Positions 54,454 to 63,864 of a stretch of DNA of 64,000 nucleotides are shown here, in pieces. How positions within the stretch are numbered: the first letter of the stretch is position 1; each line of letters starts with the position of its first letter. The position numbers and the translations under genes were made by a program. Location: assembly GCF_041435055.1 (NCBI RefSeq), contig NZ_CP108002.1, forward strand, positions 5,766,001 to 5,830,000, read 5' to 3'. The stretch is from Streptomyces sp. NBC_00341 (GTDB taxonomy: Bacteria; Actinomycetota; Actinomycetes; Streptomycetales; Streptomycetaceae). The notes below the pieces were generated by a model that saw nothing but the letters and a program-made list of their open reading frames with translations, was not told the DNA's origin and searched no databases.

Positions 54454-56334
54454 ATGACGGACACAGCCATACCCCAGACGGCCGGGGGTCCTGAGACGGC
54501 TGCCGCCCCAGGAGCCCCGGATGGCGCCCCGGAAGCCTTGGCTGCCGCGCCGGGCGCCTTGGAAGCCGCGCCGGGCGCTCCGGATGGCGCGCCGGGGGGC
54601 CCGGACGTCGCTCCGGGGGCCCCGGGAGACGGAGCCAGATCCACCACGCCGCCCAGGCGCAGTTACGCCAAGCTCGCCGCCGACGAGAGCCGTGAGGACT
54701 ACTCCCTCCGCTACGCACCGCACTCGTTCCGGCGCTGGTCGCCGGGTGTGGTCGCGGGCACCGCGCTCGGCGGGATCGCCTATCTGGCCGACTTCGCCAT
54801 CGGCGCCTCGATCGTCTTCACCTACGGCTTCACCAGTGGGTTCGCCTCGATCATGGCGGCGGCGACGATCATCTTCCTCACCGGCATCCCCATCGCCCGA
54901 GCCTGCGCGAAATACGGCCTGGACATGGACCTGGTCACCCGGGGCGCCGGATTCGGCTACTTCGGTTCGACGCTGACCTCGCTGATCTACGCGTCCTTCA
55001 CCTTCATCTTCTTCGCCCTCGAAGGCTCGATCATGGCGCAGGCCATGCATCAGGCCATCGGCCTGCCGGTCCAGGCGGGCTATCTGATCACCACCCTGAT
55101 CGTCATCCCGATCGTCTTCCGGGGGATGGGAGCCCTCGCCAAGGTCCAGGCCTGGACCCAGCCGATCTGGATCATCGGCATGGTGCTGCCGTTCGTCGTC
55201 CTCGCCTTCGAGGCGCCGGGCGCCTGGGGCGCGTTCGGCTCCTTCGGCGGTACGGAAGGCGCGGGTTCGGGATTCTCCTGGATCGGGTTCGGGCTCGGCA
55301 CGGGCGTCGCGCTCTCGCTCATCGCCCAGATCGGTGAGCAGGCCGACTACCTGCGCTTCATGCCGGCGAAGACGGAGGCCAACAAGCGCCGCTGGAACAT
55401 CGCGGTCCTCGCCGCCGGTCCCGGCTGGGTGATCATCGGCGCGGCCAAGCAGCTCGGCGGTGCGCTGCTCGCCTTCGTCGCACTCGAAGCGGTCGGCAAG
55501 ACGCACGCGCTGGAGCCGATCGCCCCGCAGATCGAGGCACTGAAGCCCTGGCTCGGCTCGTTCGCCCTGCCCGCCGCCGCGCTCTTCGTGATCGTGTCGC
55601 AGATCAAGATCAACGTGACCAACGCCTACAGCGGCTCGCTGTCCTGGTCGAACTTCTTCTCCCGGATCACCCACCGTCACCCCGGCCGGGTCTGGTACAT
55701 CTTCCTCAATCTCGTCATCGCGCTGACGCTGATGGAGATGAACATGTTCGCCGCCCTCAACAAGCTGCTGGGCTTCTACTCGAACGTCGGCATCGCGTGG
55801 ATCGCGGCGGTCGCCGCCGACCTGGTCATCAACAAGCGCATCGGGCTGAGCCCTCCGTACATCGAGTTCAAGCGGGCCTACCTGTACGCGGTGAACCCGG
55901 CGGGATTCGGCGCGATGCTGATCGCCTCGACCGTCTCGATCCTCGCCTTCTTCGGACTGTTCGGTACGTACGCGGAGGCCTTCTCCACCTTCATCGCGGC
56001 CGGCCTCTCGCTGACCCTCTGTCCGCTGATCGCCTGGGCGACCAGGGGCAAGTACTACCTGGCCCGGCCCAATCCGGTGAACGGTCCGGGAGTCGAGGTC
56101 GCGGACATCACCGCCACCCACACCTGCTCGGTCTGCGAAACGGCCTACGAGCTCCCGGACATCGCGGACTGTCCCGTGCAGTCCGGCCCGATCTGCTCGC
56201 TGTGCTGCTCGTTGGACGCGGAATGCGGGGACGTCTGCCGCAAGGAACCGGCCAACGGCCCGGTCCTCATGCCGATGCCCGTACTGCGCGACGGAGCGGG
56301 GGAGGGCGCGGCGGCGAACGCGAGCCGGGTATAG
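54454..56334 (+). CDS. NCS1 family permease with eight-cysteine C-terminal tail
   Basis: A 626-residue membrane transporter of the purine-cytosine permease family. The first ~65 residues are Ala/Pro/Gly repeats (PGAPDGAPE-like). About 12 helices follow from ~95 (GTALGGIAYLADFAIGASIV) to ~535, including LGTGVALSLIAQIGEQADYL with the polar TM6 residues. The tail after the last helix holds Cys558, 561, 573, 581, 584, 585, 591 and 595 in CSVCETAYELPD and CSLCCSLDAECGDVC, a zinc or Fe-S type arrangement. I recall this tail from NCS1 proteins fused to histidine kinases; here it ends without a kinase. Probably regulated by the upstream GntR protein. Confidence 0.9.
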   Translation: MTDTAIPQTAGGPETAAAPGAPDGAPEALAAAPGALEAAPGAPDGAPGGPDVAPGAPGDGARSTTPPRRSYAKLAADESREDYSLRYAPHSFRRWSPGVVAGTALGGIAYLADFAIGASIVFTYGFTSGFASIMAAATIIFLTGIPIARACAKYGLDMDLVTRGAGFGYFGSTLTSLIYASFTFIFFALEGSIMAQAMHQAIGLPVQAGYLITTLIVIPIVFRGMGALAKVQAWTQPIWIIGMVLPFVVLAFEAPGAWGAFGSFGGTEGAGSGFSWIGFGLGTGVALSLIAQIGEQADYLRFMPAKTEANKRRWNIAVLAAGPGWVIIGAAKQLGGALLAFVALEAVGKTHALEPIAPQIEALKPWLGSFALPAAALFVIVSQIKINVTNAYSGSLSWSNFFSRITHRHPGRVWYIFLNLVIALTLMEMNMFAALNKLLGFYSNVGIAWIAAVAADLVINKRIGLSPPYIEFKRAYLYAVNPAGFGAMLIASTVSILAFFGLFGTYAEAFSTFIAAGLSLTLCPLIAWATRGKYYLARPNPVNGPGVEVADITATHTCSVCETAYELPDIADCPVQSGPICSLCCSLDAECGDVCRKEPANGPVLMPMPVLRDGAGEGAAANASRV

Positions 56335-56623
56335 GCCGCTCCGGCCGCCCTCCGACCGCCTTCCGGGCCCGTCCGCCCCACTCCGGGCAGCTGAGGGCGG
56401 GTCGGAGCGGTTCGGTTAGAACCGGCCAGGGGGCGCGGCCAGTTGACTGCGCCCCCTGGCGCTTGGTCCACACCTGGCCGGATCGGTATCTCTTTGTGCA
56501 ATTCCGTATTCGTTGTGTGAAGGTCAGGCGTACGCTCGGGCATATGCGTACTGCGGTTTCCTGGGGATCCTTAGAAACATGCACGCCGTTCAGGGGAGGG
56601 GCGCAATGCTCGGGAGGGGCACG

Positions 56624-56806
56624 ATGAGCGACAGCGGTGCCGCGCTCCCTTGGCTGGTGATACGGCAGGACGACAACGGCAACCGCTACCGCGTGGGCAG
56701 GTACGCCACGCAGGACGAGGCCCAGCGGACCGCCGACAAACTCGATGTCCGCGGCCACAAGCAGCTCTACTGGGTGGAGCGGGCCGGGCAGGCCGCGCGG
56801 CCGTAG
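56624..56806 (+). CDS. SPOR-like small protein
   Basis: A 60-residue cytoplasmic protein, often annotated as SPOR domain-containing in Streptomyces. The core [20 protein letters not shown] and [20 protein letters not shown] gives the beta-alpha-beta pattern with repeated aromatic residues. No signal or membrane segment, so a peptidoglycan-binding role is not assured. ATG with GGGAGGGGC upstream. It sits alone between the NCS1 permease and Nudix genes, with a GCATATGC element ~80 bp upstream. Confidence 0.82.
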   Translation: MSDSGAALPWLVIRQDDNGNRYRVGRYATQDEAQRTADKLDVRGHKQLYWVERAGQAARP

Positions 56807-56936
56807 CGCGCGCCGTTCCGGTCGTCGAGCCGACCCGTCGGCGGTGGCGGGCCGGATGCGGGTGCCTGAGGTGCCGCGAACTGGCGCACGTGCCACGCCC
56901 TCCGGAGCCGGCCGGCCGGGTATTACGCTCCGGGAC

Positions 56937-57341
56937 ATGAGTGATCGCGTAGTGGTGGCCGGGGCCGTGTTCGACCGGGGGCGGCTGCTCGCCGCGCGGC
57001 GTAGTGCCCCGCCCGAGCTGGCCGGCCGATGGGAACTGCCCGGCGGCAAGGTGGAGCCGGGTGAGAGCGGTGAGCAGGCACTCGTGCGCGAACTCCGCGA
57101 GGAGCTCGGCATCGAGGCGGAACCGCTGGAGCGCGTCCCCGGCCAGTGGCCGCTCAAGCCCGGCTACGTGCTCCGGGTGTGGACGGCCCGTCTGGTGTCC
57201 GGCGTGCCCGCGCCGCTGCAGGATCACGACGAGCTGCGCTGGCTCGGCCCCGATGAGGGCGACTCGGTCGACTGGCTGGAGCAGGACCGGCCCGCGGTGG
57301 CCGAAGTCGTACGGCGACTGGCTGACGGCGCACACCACTGA
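56937..57341 (+). CDS. Nudix hydrolase (MutT-like)
   Basis: A 134-residue pyrophosphohydrolase. The complete Nudix box GX5EX7REUXEEXGU is present as [10 protein letters not shown] followed by [12 protein letters not shown] (~36-58). It resembles MutT/8-oxo-dGTPase-type NTP hydrolases: the start [20 protein letters not shown] and the end LRWLGPDE match their substrate-binding strands. ATG at 56937 with only a weak upstream element (CTCCGGG). It could clean oxidised nucleotides; exact specificity is unknown. Confidence 0.92.
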   Translation: MSDRVVVAGAVFDRGRLLAARRSAPPELAGRWELPGGKVEPGESGEQALVRELREELGIEAEPLERVPGQWPLKPGYVLRVWTARLVSGVPAPLQDHDELRWLGPDEGDSVDWLEQDRPAVAEVVRRLADGAHH

Positions 57342-57539
57342 GCGGGGTGTTTGCGCTGCGGCGCGCACCGCAGAGCGTGCGCCCTTTCTTTCCATGCACA
57401 CCCGTTCGTGCGCATGGCCTTACACCCGTACGCCCCACGTGTCGTCGCCGACCGGTATTCCGCGTTGAATATCGGGTATGTCCTGTTTAGCCCCCGCAAG
57501 CAGGATGTTCTCCGTTGCTGGTCTTGGGAAGTGATCGGC

Positions 57540-57959
57540 GTGATCGATACCAAAGGCGACTGCGCCATGTGGAGCTTTCCGGCTGTTCCCGGCGCCGTGC
57601 GCACGGCCCGGCACGCCGTTCACGAGGCGCTGCGCGGCTGGGGGCTGGACGCGGCCGTCGGGGATGTGGCTGTACTCCTGGTCAGCGAACTGGTGACCAA
57701 CTCCATGCGCTACGCGTCGGGACCCATCGATGTGCGAGTGGTGCGGCCTCATCCCAACGGTGACGGCCTCACGGCGCATGCCGGTCTGTTGGTGGAAGTC
57801 TCCGATCCGCTTCCGGATCCGCCCACCGAACGTACGGCTGGGCCCGACGACGAGGGTGGCAGAGGACTGCAGCTCGTGGCCTGTTCCGCCAGGCGATGGG
57901 GGATCAGGTGCGGAAAGAGTGGCAAGACGGTGTGGTTCGAGCTGGCCCTGCCTGGTTAG
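57540..57959 (+). CDS. RsbW-like ATP-binding regulatory protein
   Basis: A ~139-residue single-domain HATPase of the anti-sigma-factor kinase type abundant in Streptomyces. N-box VAVLLVSELVTNSMRYA, G1 DEGGRGLQLVACSARRWG and the final strand KTVWFELALPG are intact. Such proteins bind or phosphorylate anti-anti-sigma partners. The GTG at 57540 is preferred because GGGAA lies 10 bp upstream; another GTG three codons earlier is too close. The large SpoIIE-type phosphatase gene follows 160 bp downstream and ends in the same domain type, suggesting linked signalling. Confidence 0.88.
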   Translation: MIDTKGDCAMWSFPAVPGAVRTARHAVHEALRGWGLDAAVGDVAVLLVSELVTNSMRYASGPIDVRVVRPHPNGDGLTAHAGLLVEVSDPLPDPPTERTAGPDDEGGRGLQLVACSARRWGIRCGKSGKTVWFELALPG

Positions 57960-58119
57960 GAGTGGGGTGGGACGAACAGCGATCACCAGAGGTCGTACAG
58001 AACCTGGCTGAAAGGGACTGAGACCGTGCTGTGATCGTGAACGCCGTGTCGGTGAGGGCCGTAGTGCTGAATACTGCGGGCAGGACCGGTCCGGTGTGTG
58101 AGCTGGAGGGGACGGTCGC

Positions 58120-60849
58120 GTGAGCGAAATACCTGGGACAGCGGGCGACGTCGTGTGGCAGAGCAGTCCGCCTGGCTCGATCTACGACTACATCAGGGTC
58201 GCCTCCTTCTCGATCGGCCCCGACGGCCTGATCGAGCAGTGGAGCCGCCGGGCCGCCGGTCTCTTCGGCGTTGCCGCGCATGAGGCGCTGGGCAAGGACC
58301 CGGTCGAGGCCTTCATGCCCGGTGAGCTGCGCCGTGACGGCCATCGCCGGATCGGCGAAGTGCTCGACGGCAAGGAGTGGACGGGACTCGTCCCCTTCCG
58401 TATGCCCGGCGAGGGCGCACTCCACGGTCTCGCCGAGATCTATGTGATGCCGAGTGAGACGGCGACGGGTGAACGGGCCGCGGTCTGCATCGTCGTGGAC
58501 GTCCGCGCGCTGCGCGGCATCGAGACCGACCTCGCGGCCTCACAGGCGATATTCGGCCAATCTCCCTTCGGCTTCGTTCTGTTCGGTACCGACTTCACGG
58601 TGCTGCGGGCCAACCAGCGCTTCGCCACCGTCTTCGGCGGCCGGGCCGACGACCACCGCGGCCGCACCGTCCACGACTATCTCGCCGGCACGGAGGCCGA
58701 CCGGCTGGCCGCCACCCTCAGCCGCGTGCTGACGACCGGTGAAGCCGTCACCGACCTCCAGCTCGTCGGCACCGCCCCGGGCGAACCGGAGCGTCGGCAC
58801 TGGTCGATGAACCTCTACCGGGTGCACAGCGGATCGGGCCGCCCCATCGGCATCGCCGGAATCGCCACCGACGTCACCCGGCGCCATATCGCGGCCCGTG
58901 AGGCTGCCAGCGCCAGGCGCAACCTCGCACTGCTCAACGAGGCCAGCGCCCGCATCGGCAATTCCCTCGACCTGGAGACCACCGCCCGCGAACTCCTCGA
59001 CGTCGCCGTACCGGGCTTCTGCGACCTGGCATCTGTCGACCTCTACCAATCCCTCCTCACCGGTGAGGAGGCGCCACCGGGCAGCTGGAGCTCGCTGCGT
59101 CAGGAATCGGTCGGCGGCTCCGCCGAACTACGCCGCGTCGCCTTCGCCAGCGCTGTTTCGGATGCGATGCCTGACGCGATGCCCGGCAGCGGGTCCGGCA
59201 CGGTTGTCGGCCCGGGCACGGCCGCAGGCCCCGGCCATGGTCAGGGCACCGGCCCCGGCCCCGACTCCGGCCTTGGCTCTGGCACCGACTCAGGCCGTGG
59301 CTCTGGCACCGCCCACAGTGGTGATGCCTCGCTGGGGCAACCGGTCGCCGGACCGCCCGCGCTCGGAGCGGTGCACCGCTACCCGTTCAACTCGCCGTGC
59401 GCCATAGCCCTGCGCACCGGCCACGTCGAGGACGTGCCCGGCGACGACCGCGGATTCGTCCAGTCCACCTTCGCGGTGCCGATGGTCGCCCACGACACCG
59501 TGGTCGGCCTCGTGCAGTTCTCCCGCACGAAGGGCAGTGAGCCCTTCGGAGAGCGGGACCGGGCGCTGGCCACCGAACTCGCCGCCCGCGCCGCCGTCTG
59601 CATAGACAACGCCCGCCTCTACCGGCGCGAGCACGAGCGTGCCCTGATACTTCAGCGCAGCCTGCTGCCCCCCGGCGACCCCGAGGCCGCCGGCCTCGAC
59701 ATCGCCTGCCGCTATCTGCCGGGCAACACGGCGACCGAGGTGGGCGGCGACTGGTTCGACGTGATCGAACTTCCGGGGCACCGCACCGCCCTGGTCGTCG
59801 GTGACGTGATGGGCCGCGGACTGCGCGCCGCGGTGGCCATGGGGGAACTGCGCACCGCCGTAAGGACCCTGGCCCTCCTCGATCTGGAACCCGCCGAGGT
59901 GCTCTCCGCGCTCGATGAAGTCGCCCGAGGCCTCGGCACTCCTGGTGGCAGTACCTCCTCCGACGGGACCGGCGGCGCCCAGTGGCCCTCGCGGGCCGCG
60001 CACAAGTCCCGAGAGGCGGACCTCTCCGAGGTCTATCTGGCGACCTGTATCTACGCCGTCTACGACCCGGTCACCCGACGGTGCACCTTCGCCAATGCCG
60101 GACATCTTCCCCCTGTCGTGGTCGAGCCGGGTGAACCGGCGCTCCTGCTCGACGTCCCGCCCGGCATGCCGCTCGGTGTCGGCGGCGAGCCCTTCGAGGA
60201 AGTCGAGGTCGAACTCAAGGAGGGCGCCCTCCTCGCCCTCTACACCGATGGTCTCGTCGAGTCCCGCGACCATCCGCTGGACGAAGGACTGGAAGCGCTG
60301 CGCGGCGCCCTCGTCGAACCCGCGCCGCTCCTTGAGGACGTCTGCGACCGGGTACTGAGCACCCTCGACACCCGCCACGGCGAGGACGACATCGCCCTGC
60401 TGATGGCCCGCATCCAGGGGCTGCCGACCGAAGCCGTCGGGGACTGGCGGCTGCCGCGCGAACCCCGCTCGGTCGGCCGTGCCCGCGAGCTCGCCCGCGG
60501 TCAGCTGCTCGCCTGGGACCTCGACGACCTGGTGGACACCACCGAACTGCTCGTCAGTGAACTCGTCACCAACGCCCTGCGGTACGGCGAGGGCGAGATC
60601 AGGCTCAGGCTGCTGCGCGACCGTACTCTCGTGTGCGAGGTATGGGACGCCGGTCTCGTCCAGCCGCGGCGGCGGCGGGCACGCGATACGGATGAGGGCG
60701 GCCGCGGTCTGCAACTGGTCGGTCTGCTGAGCGCGGCCTGGGGATCGCGTCGTACACCGCGCGGCAAGACGGTCTGGTTCGAGCTGCCGCTGCCCGACGG
60801 CCGGCCCGCCGCCGAGCGCACGGTCGAGGAGCTTCTGAGCATGTTCTGA
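58120..60849 (+). CDS. PAS-PAS-GAF-SpoIIE phosphatase with C-terminal HATPase domain
   Basis: A 909-residue multi-domain signalling protein. Two PAS domains (~22-130: ASFSIGPDGLIEQWSRRAAG; ~140-260: FGFVLFGTDFTVLRANQRFA) are followed by a GAF domain (~275-500). The PP2C/SpoIIE domain (~525-755) has GGDWFD, VGDVMGRG, YTDGLVES and EDDIAL, and an RsbW-like ATPase domain ends the chain (LLVSELVTNALRYG, DEGGRGLQLV). The GAF domain is interrupted at ~345-420 by a Gly/Ser/Thr/Pro repeat (GTGPGPDSGLGSGTDSG), probably disordered. GTG start with GGAGGGG upstream. It likely dephosphorylates an anti-anti-sigma factor in response to a bound ligand or redox signal. Confidence 0.93.
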   Translation: MSEIPGTAGDVVWQSSPPGSIYDYIRVASFSIGPDGLIEQWSRRAAGLFGVAAHEALGKDPVEAFMPGELRRDGHRRIGEVLDGKEWTGLVPFRMPGEGALHGLAEIYVMPSETATGERAAVCIVVDVRALRGIETDLAASQAIFGQSPFGFVLFGTDFTVLRANQRFATVFGGRADDHRGRTVHDYLAGTEADRLAATLSRVLTTGEAVTDLQLVGTAPGEPERRHWSMNLYRVHSGSGRPIGIAGIATDVTRRHIAAREAASARRNLALLNEASARIGNSLDLETTARELLDVAVPGFCDLASVDLYQSLLTGEEAPPGSWSSLRQESVGGSAELRRVAFASAVSDAMPDAMPGSGSGTVVGPGTAAGPGHGQGTGPGPDSGLGSGTDSGRGSGTAHSGDASLGQPVAGPPALGAVHRYPFNSPCAIALRTGHVEDVPGDDRGFVQSTFAVPMVAHDTVVGLVQFSRTKGSEPFGERDRALATELAARAAVCIDNARLYRREHERALILQRSLLPPGDPEAAGLDIACRYLPGNTATEVGGDWFDVIELPGHRTALVVGDVMGRGLRAAVAMGELRTAVRTLALLDLEPAEVLSALDEVARGLGTPGGSTSSDGTGGAQWPSRAAHKSREADLSEVYLATCIYAVYDPVTRRCTFANAGHLPPVVVEPGEPALLLDVPPGMPLGVGGEPFEEVEVELKEGALLALYTDGLVESRDHPLDEGLEALRGALVEPAPLLEDVCDRVLSTLDTRHGEDDIALLMARIQGLPTEAVGDWRLPREPRSVGRARELARGQLLAWDLDDLVDTTELLVSELVTNALRYGEGEIRLRLLRDRTLVCEVWDAGLVQPRRRRARDTDEGGRGLQLVGLLSAAWGSRRTPRGKTVWFELPLPDGRPAAERTVEELLSMF

Positions 60850-60894
60850 TCGTCTTCATCGTTCTCATCGCTCTGACCGCGGCCCGGACGGGAC

Positions 60895-61608
60895 TCATGA
60901 GGCCGTCTTCAGGGCCGCGAGACGCGCCTCGACCTCTGCGCTGTCCCCCAGCGTGTCCAACTGCTCGAACTGGGCATCCAGCGACGACGCGGCAAGCTCC
61001 TGCTTGCCCACCGCCTTCGCCTCCTCGCGCCGCACCTTGTCCTCGAACCGGCTGATCTCACTGGTCGGGTCGAGGACATCGATGTTCTTGACGGAGTCCA
61101 TCATCTGGTTCTGCGCCTGTGCGGACTTGGCCCGCGCGACCAGCTCGTCCCGCTTGGCCTTCAGCTCCGCCAGCTTGGCCTTCATCTGATCCAGGCCGGA
61201 CTTGAGTTTGTCCACCACCTCCGTCTGCGAGGCGATGGTGGGCTCCGCCGTCCTCGCCTCCTTCTCCGACTGGAGCTGCCGGCCGAGCGCGACCTTGGCC
61301 AGGTTGTCGAACTTGTCGGCATCGGCCGCCGATCCGCCCCCACGCAGCTCATCCGCCTTGCGGCTGGCGGCCAGCGCCTTCTCACCCCACTCCTTGGCGG
61401 CCTCGACATCCTCCCGGTGGTCCTGCTCCATCAGCCGCAGGTTGCCGATCGTGGCTGCCACGGCCTGTTCGGCCTCCGAGATATTGGACGTATAGTCGCG
61501 GATCAGCTGGTCCAGCATCTTCTGCGGATCCTCGGCCTGGTCGAGGAGCGCGTTGATGTTGGCCTTCGCCAGCTGGGTGACGCGTCCGAGAATGGTCTGC
61601 TTGGTCAT
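60895..61608 (-). CDS. PspA/IM30 family protein
   Basis: A 237-residue peripheral membrane protein of the phage-shock/Vipp1 family, forming large helical oligomers that stabilise the cytoplasmic membrane. An amphipathic N-terminal helix ILGRVTQLAKANINALLDQA is followed by DPQKMLDQLIRDY and a long coiled coil to ~190 (SEAEQAVAATIGNLRLMEQD, KSGLDQMKAKLAELKAKRDE). The C-terminus ends with a helix LGDSAEVEARLAALK. AGGAGAGG lies 5-8 bp before the ATG. It lies 108 bp downstream of the TPM-domain gene on the same strand, a typical pairing. Confidence 0.95.
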   Translation of the reverse strand: MTKQTILGRVTQLAKANINALLDQAEDPQKMLDQLIRDYTSNISEAEQAVAATIGNLRLMEQDHREDVEAAKEWGEKALAASRKADELRGGGSAADADKFDNLAKVALGRQLQSEKEARTAEPTIASQTEVVDKLKSGLDQMKAKLAELKAKRDELVARAKSAQAQNQMMDSVKNIDVLDPTSEISRFEDKVRREEAKAVGKQELAASSLDAQFEQLDTLGDSAEVEARLAALKTAS

Positions 61609-61716
61609 GGCACCTCTCCTGTGTGTGTTCAGTGCTGCAAGGCCCAGAGTGCTGCTGCGCCCAGTTGCGTTGTGTGCCTGAGTTGCTTTCTTCAGTGCTG
61701 CTTACACGCGGAGCGG

Positions 61717-63864
61717 TCAGAACCGGCCGCCCCCGCCACGCCGCCCGCGGGTTCCCCCGCCGCCGAAACTGCCGGGCCCACCGCCCCCGCCGAACCCCCC
61801 TCCGCCCATCCCTCCTCCTCCGAATCCGCCGCCCCCGAATCCGCCTCCCCGGCCGCCGCCCAGGAGCCCGCCGAGGATGATCCCGCCGAGGACCGCACCG
61901 CCCATGCCCCCGCCCCCACTGCCCACTCCTTGTACACCGCCCGGACCATTTCGGTTCCCGTATGCCCGTACGTCCTGTTCCGCCATGCTCTGTGCCTGCC
62001 CGGCCAGCGAGTCCGCCTGGTGCGCCTCGGCCAGCGCACCCTGTGCGTCATCCGTTCCGGCCAGCTCTCCGGCCCGCTCCAGCCTTCGCTGCGCCTCCGC
62101 GAGACGGGTCCGCGCCTGGCTGCCGACCGCTCCCCGGTGGGTGCTGATGTAGTCGGCGGCGGCGCCGATCGCCGAGCGTGCGGTGAGCATCGTCTGGTCG
62201 AGGAGTGAGCGGGCCCGCTGATTGCCCTGCTCCCGCTCGCGGGCGCCGACCAGTGACTCGTCCAGCGCCGCGTCCGCCTCCTCCACCCGGCGCAGCGCGT
62301 CGATCGGGTCGTACGGACCGGCCCCCAGCTCTTCCCGCACGTCGCGGAGCACGGCTGTCGCGCGGGCGATCCGGCCCCGGAGGTCCGCCGTGGAAACCCC
62401 CTCGGTGGTGCCTTCCAGCAGCCCGCCCGCGTCGGCCAGGTCCGTCTCCGTCTCCGTGAGCGCGGCCGGCAGCTTGCCCGCAGCCTCTTCGATCTCCCCT
62501 GCGCGCCGGTCGACGGCGTCGACCAGGGTCGCCGCCTGGCCGACCGCGCCCTCGGCGGCCCGTACATATACGGCAGCGGCCGCGTTGTCTCCGCCGTCCA
62601 CCGCCTGCCGGGCCTGGTTGAGCGAAGACGTGGTGAAGACGAGCCGGTCCTTGGCCTGTTCGACAGCGCCCGCGACAGGGGCCGAGGCCGACCCCGCGTA
62701 GCGACCGCGCATGGAGGTGAGGGTCGCCTCGGCCGTGGAGACCCGGCCCGCGAGCGAGCGGAACGCGGTCTCGGCCGCGGCGAGGGCCTGAGGGGCGTTG
62801 CGTTCGAGTGCACGGAGCCGGTCGAAGTCCTCGGAGACCGCGTCCAGGCGGGTGTTGGCGTCCGCGCAGCGGCTGAGGAGCTCGTCCAGCATCCGCCTCC
62901 GGGTGGCGTCGTCCTCGGGAATGGCGTCGTCGAGCTGCTGGCGCAAGCGGAACGCGGCCGTGAGTTCACCCCTGGCGTAGGCGACGGCCTCGGTGAACGG
63001 CGCTGCGGCCTCTTCTCCGAACTGGGCCGTGGCGAACCCGAGCTCCTCGTCGCTGGTGCGGACCGCGTCGTCCGTGGCGACCAGCGTCTCCTTGGCTCGG
63101 GCATCGAGCTCCGGCAGCGGAGTGGGTGGTTCCGCTGATGGGGCCCGGTCGGCGCCCCCCGGTCCCCAGCCGGTCGCGCCGGGCGTCGTGCGGGTGGCCG
63201 TGCGCCGCCGCCGGCGGGTGTACGCATAGGCGGCGGCCGCCAGGGCTGCGACCACGACGACGACCGGGAGGACCAGGTCCCCGGCGCTCGTCCCGCCGGA
63301 GTCCCCCGTGCCCGGGTCGTCGGCGCCCGGGGTGATCGTCGGCGTGGGTACGGCAGCGCCGGCCAGGACGGCGGAGTACCCGTTGGCAGCCCCGATCGCG
63401 GCGCCCGCCCAGTCGTTCTCCCTGAGGGCCGGCTCGATGGCGGTCGACGCCACATCCTGGAGCTGGGCGTCGGTGAAGCGGGAGTCCTGGTCGACCGAGT
63501 ACGCGTACTGCCGGTCGTGGGTGGCGACGGCGAGCAGGACGTCATCGCGGCCGAGTCCGTTGCGGTCGGCCGTCTCGTCGGCCCAGCTCTGCGCGGAACG
63601 TCCGGAGAAGTCACGGACGTACACCACGAAGAGTTGGACGCGGCGTTTGTCGTACAGCTGGTCGAGCGCCGAGACGGCCTGGCCCTTCCGGTTCCCCAGT
63701 GCGCCGACCCTGTCGGTGATCTGCCCGTCCCGGGACAGCGTGACGGGATCGTCGGCGCGCGCGGCCGGCATGGCGGGAAGGGCCAGCCAGCACAAGGTCA
63801 TCAGGGCGGCGAGCAGGGCCCGGCCCGGTATGTGGGTCCGGGTTCGACTCAGGGGCGGCGTCAC
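61717..63864 (-). CDS. TPM-domain membrane protein with coiled coil and glycine-rich tail
   Basis: A 715-residue exported membrane protein. Signal peptide (1-38, LLAALMTLCWLALPAMPAARA), extracytoplasmic TPM domain (~40-170: AVSALDQLYDKRRVQLFVVY, WADETADRNGLGRDDVLLAV), an acidic Gly/Thr linker, one membrane helix (~193-215), then a ~370-residue cytoplasmic coiled coil rich in Ala/Glu/Arg. The last ~75 residues are Gly-rich (GGGFGGGG repeats), typical of TPM proteins such as YgcG. It is followed by the PspA gene in the same direction, so the pair probably handles membrane or secretion stress. Confidence 0.9.
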   Translation of the reverse strand: MTPPLSRTRTHIPGRALLAALMTLCWLALPAMPAARADDPVTLSRDGQITDRVGALGNRKGQAVSALDQLYDKRRVQLFVVYVRDFSGRSAQSWADETADRNGLGRDDVLLAVATHDRQYAYSVDQDSRFTDAQLQDVASTAIEPALRENDWAGAAIGAANGYSAVLAGAAVPTPTITPGADDPGTGDSGGTSAGDLVLPVVVVVAALAAAAYAYTRRRRRTATRTTPGATGWGPGGADRAPSAEPPTPLPELDARAKETLVATDDAVRTSDEELGFATAQFGEEAAAPFTEAVAYARGELTAAFRLRQQLDDAIPEDDATRRRMLDELLSRCADANTRLDAVSEDFDRLRALERNAPQALAAAETAFRSLAGRVSTAEATLTSMRGRYAGSASAPVAGAVEQAKDRLVFTTSSLNQARQAVDGGDNAAAAVYVRAAEGAVGQAATLVDAVDRRAGEIEEAAGKLPAALTETETDLADAGGLLEGTTEGVSTADLRGRIARATAVLRDVREELGAGPYDPIDALRRVEEADAALDESLVGAREREQGNQRARSLLDQTMLTARSAIGAAADYISTHRGAVGSQARTRLAEAQRRLERAGELAGTDDAQGALAEAHQADSLAGQAQSMAEQDVRAYGNRNGPGGVQGVGSGGGGMGGAVLGGIILGGLLGGGRGGGFGGGGFGGGGMGGGGFGGGGGPGSFGGGGTRGRRGGGGRF

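Noticed and set aside
45791..56334. A natural-product biosynthetic cluster around the flavoprotein, LLM, GH65 and permease genes
   Set aside because: No core biosynthetic enzyme (polyketide, peptide, terpene or similar) is present and the genes have separate promoters and terminators.
63841..63850. GGTTCGACTC as a tRNA T-loop
   Set aside because: It lies inside the first codons of the TPM gene and no acceptor, D or anticodon stems can be drawn around it.
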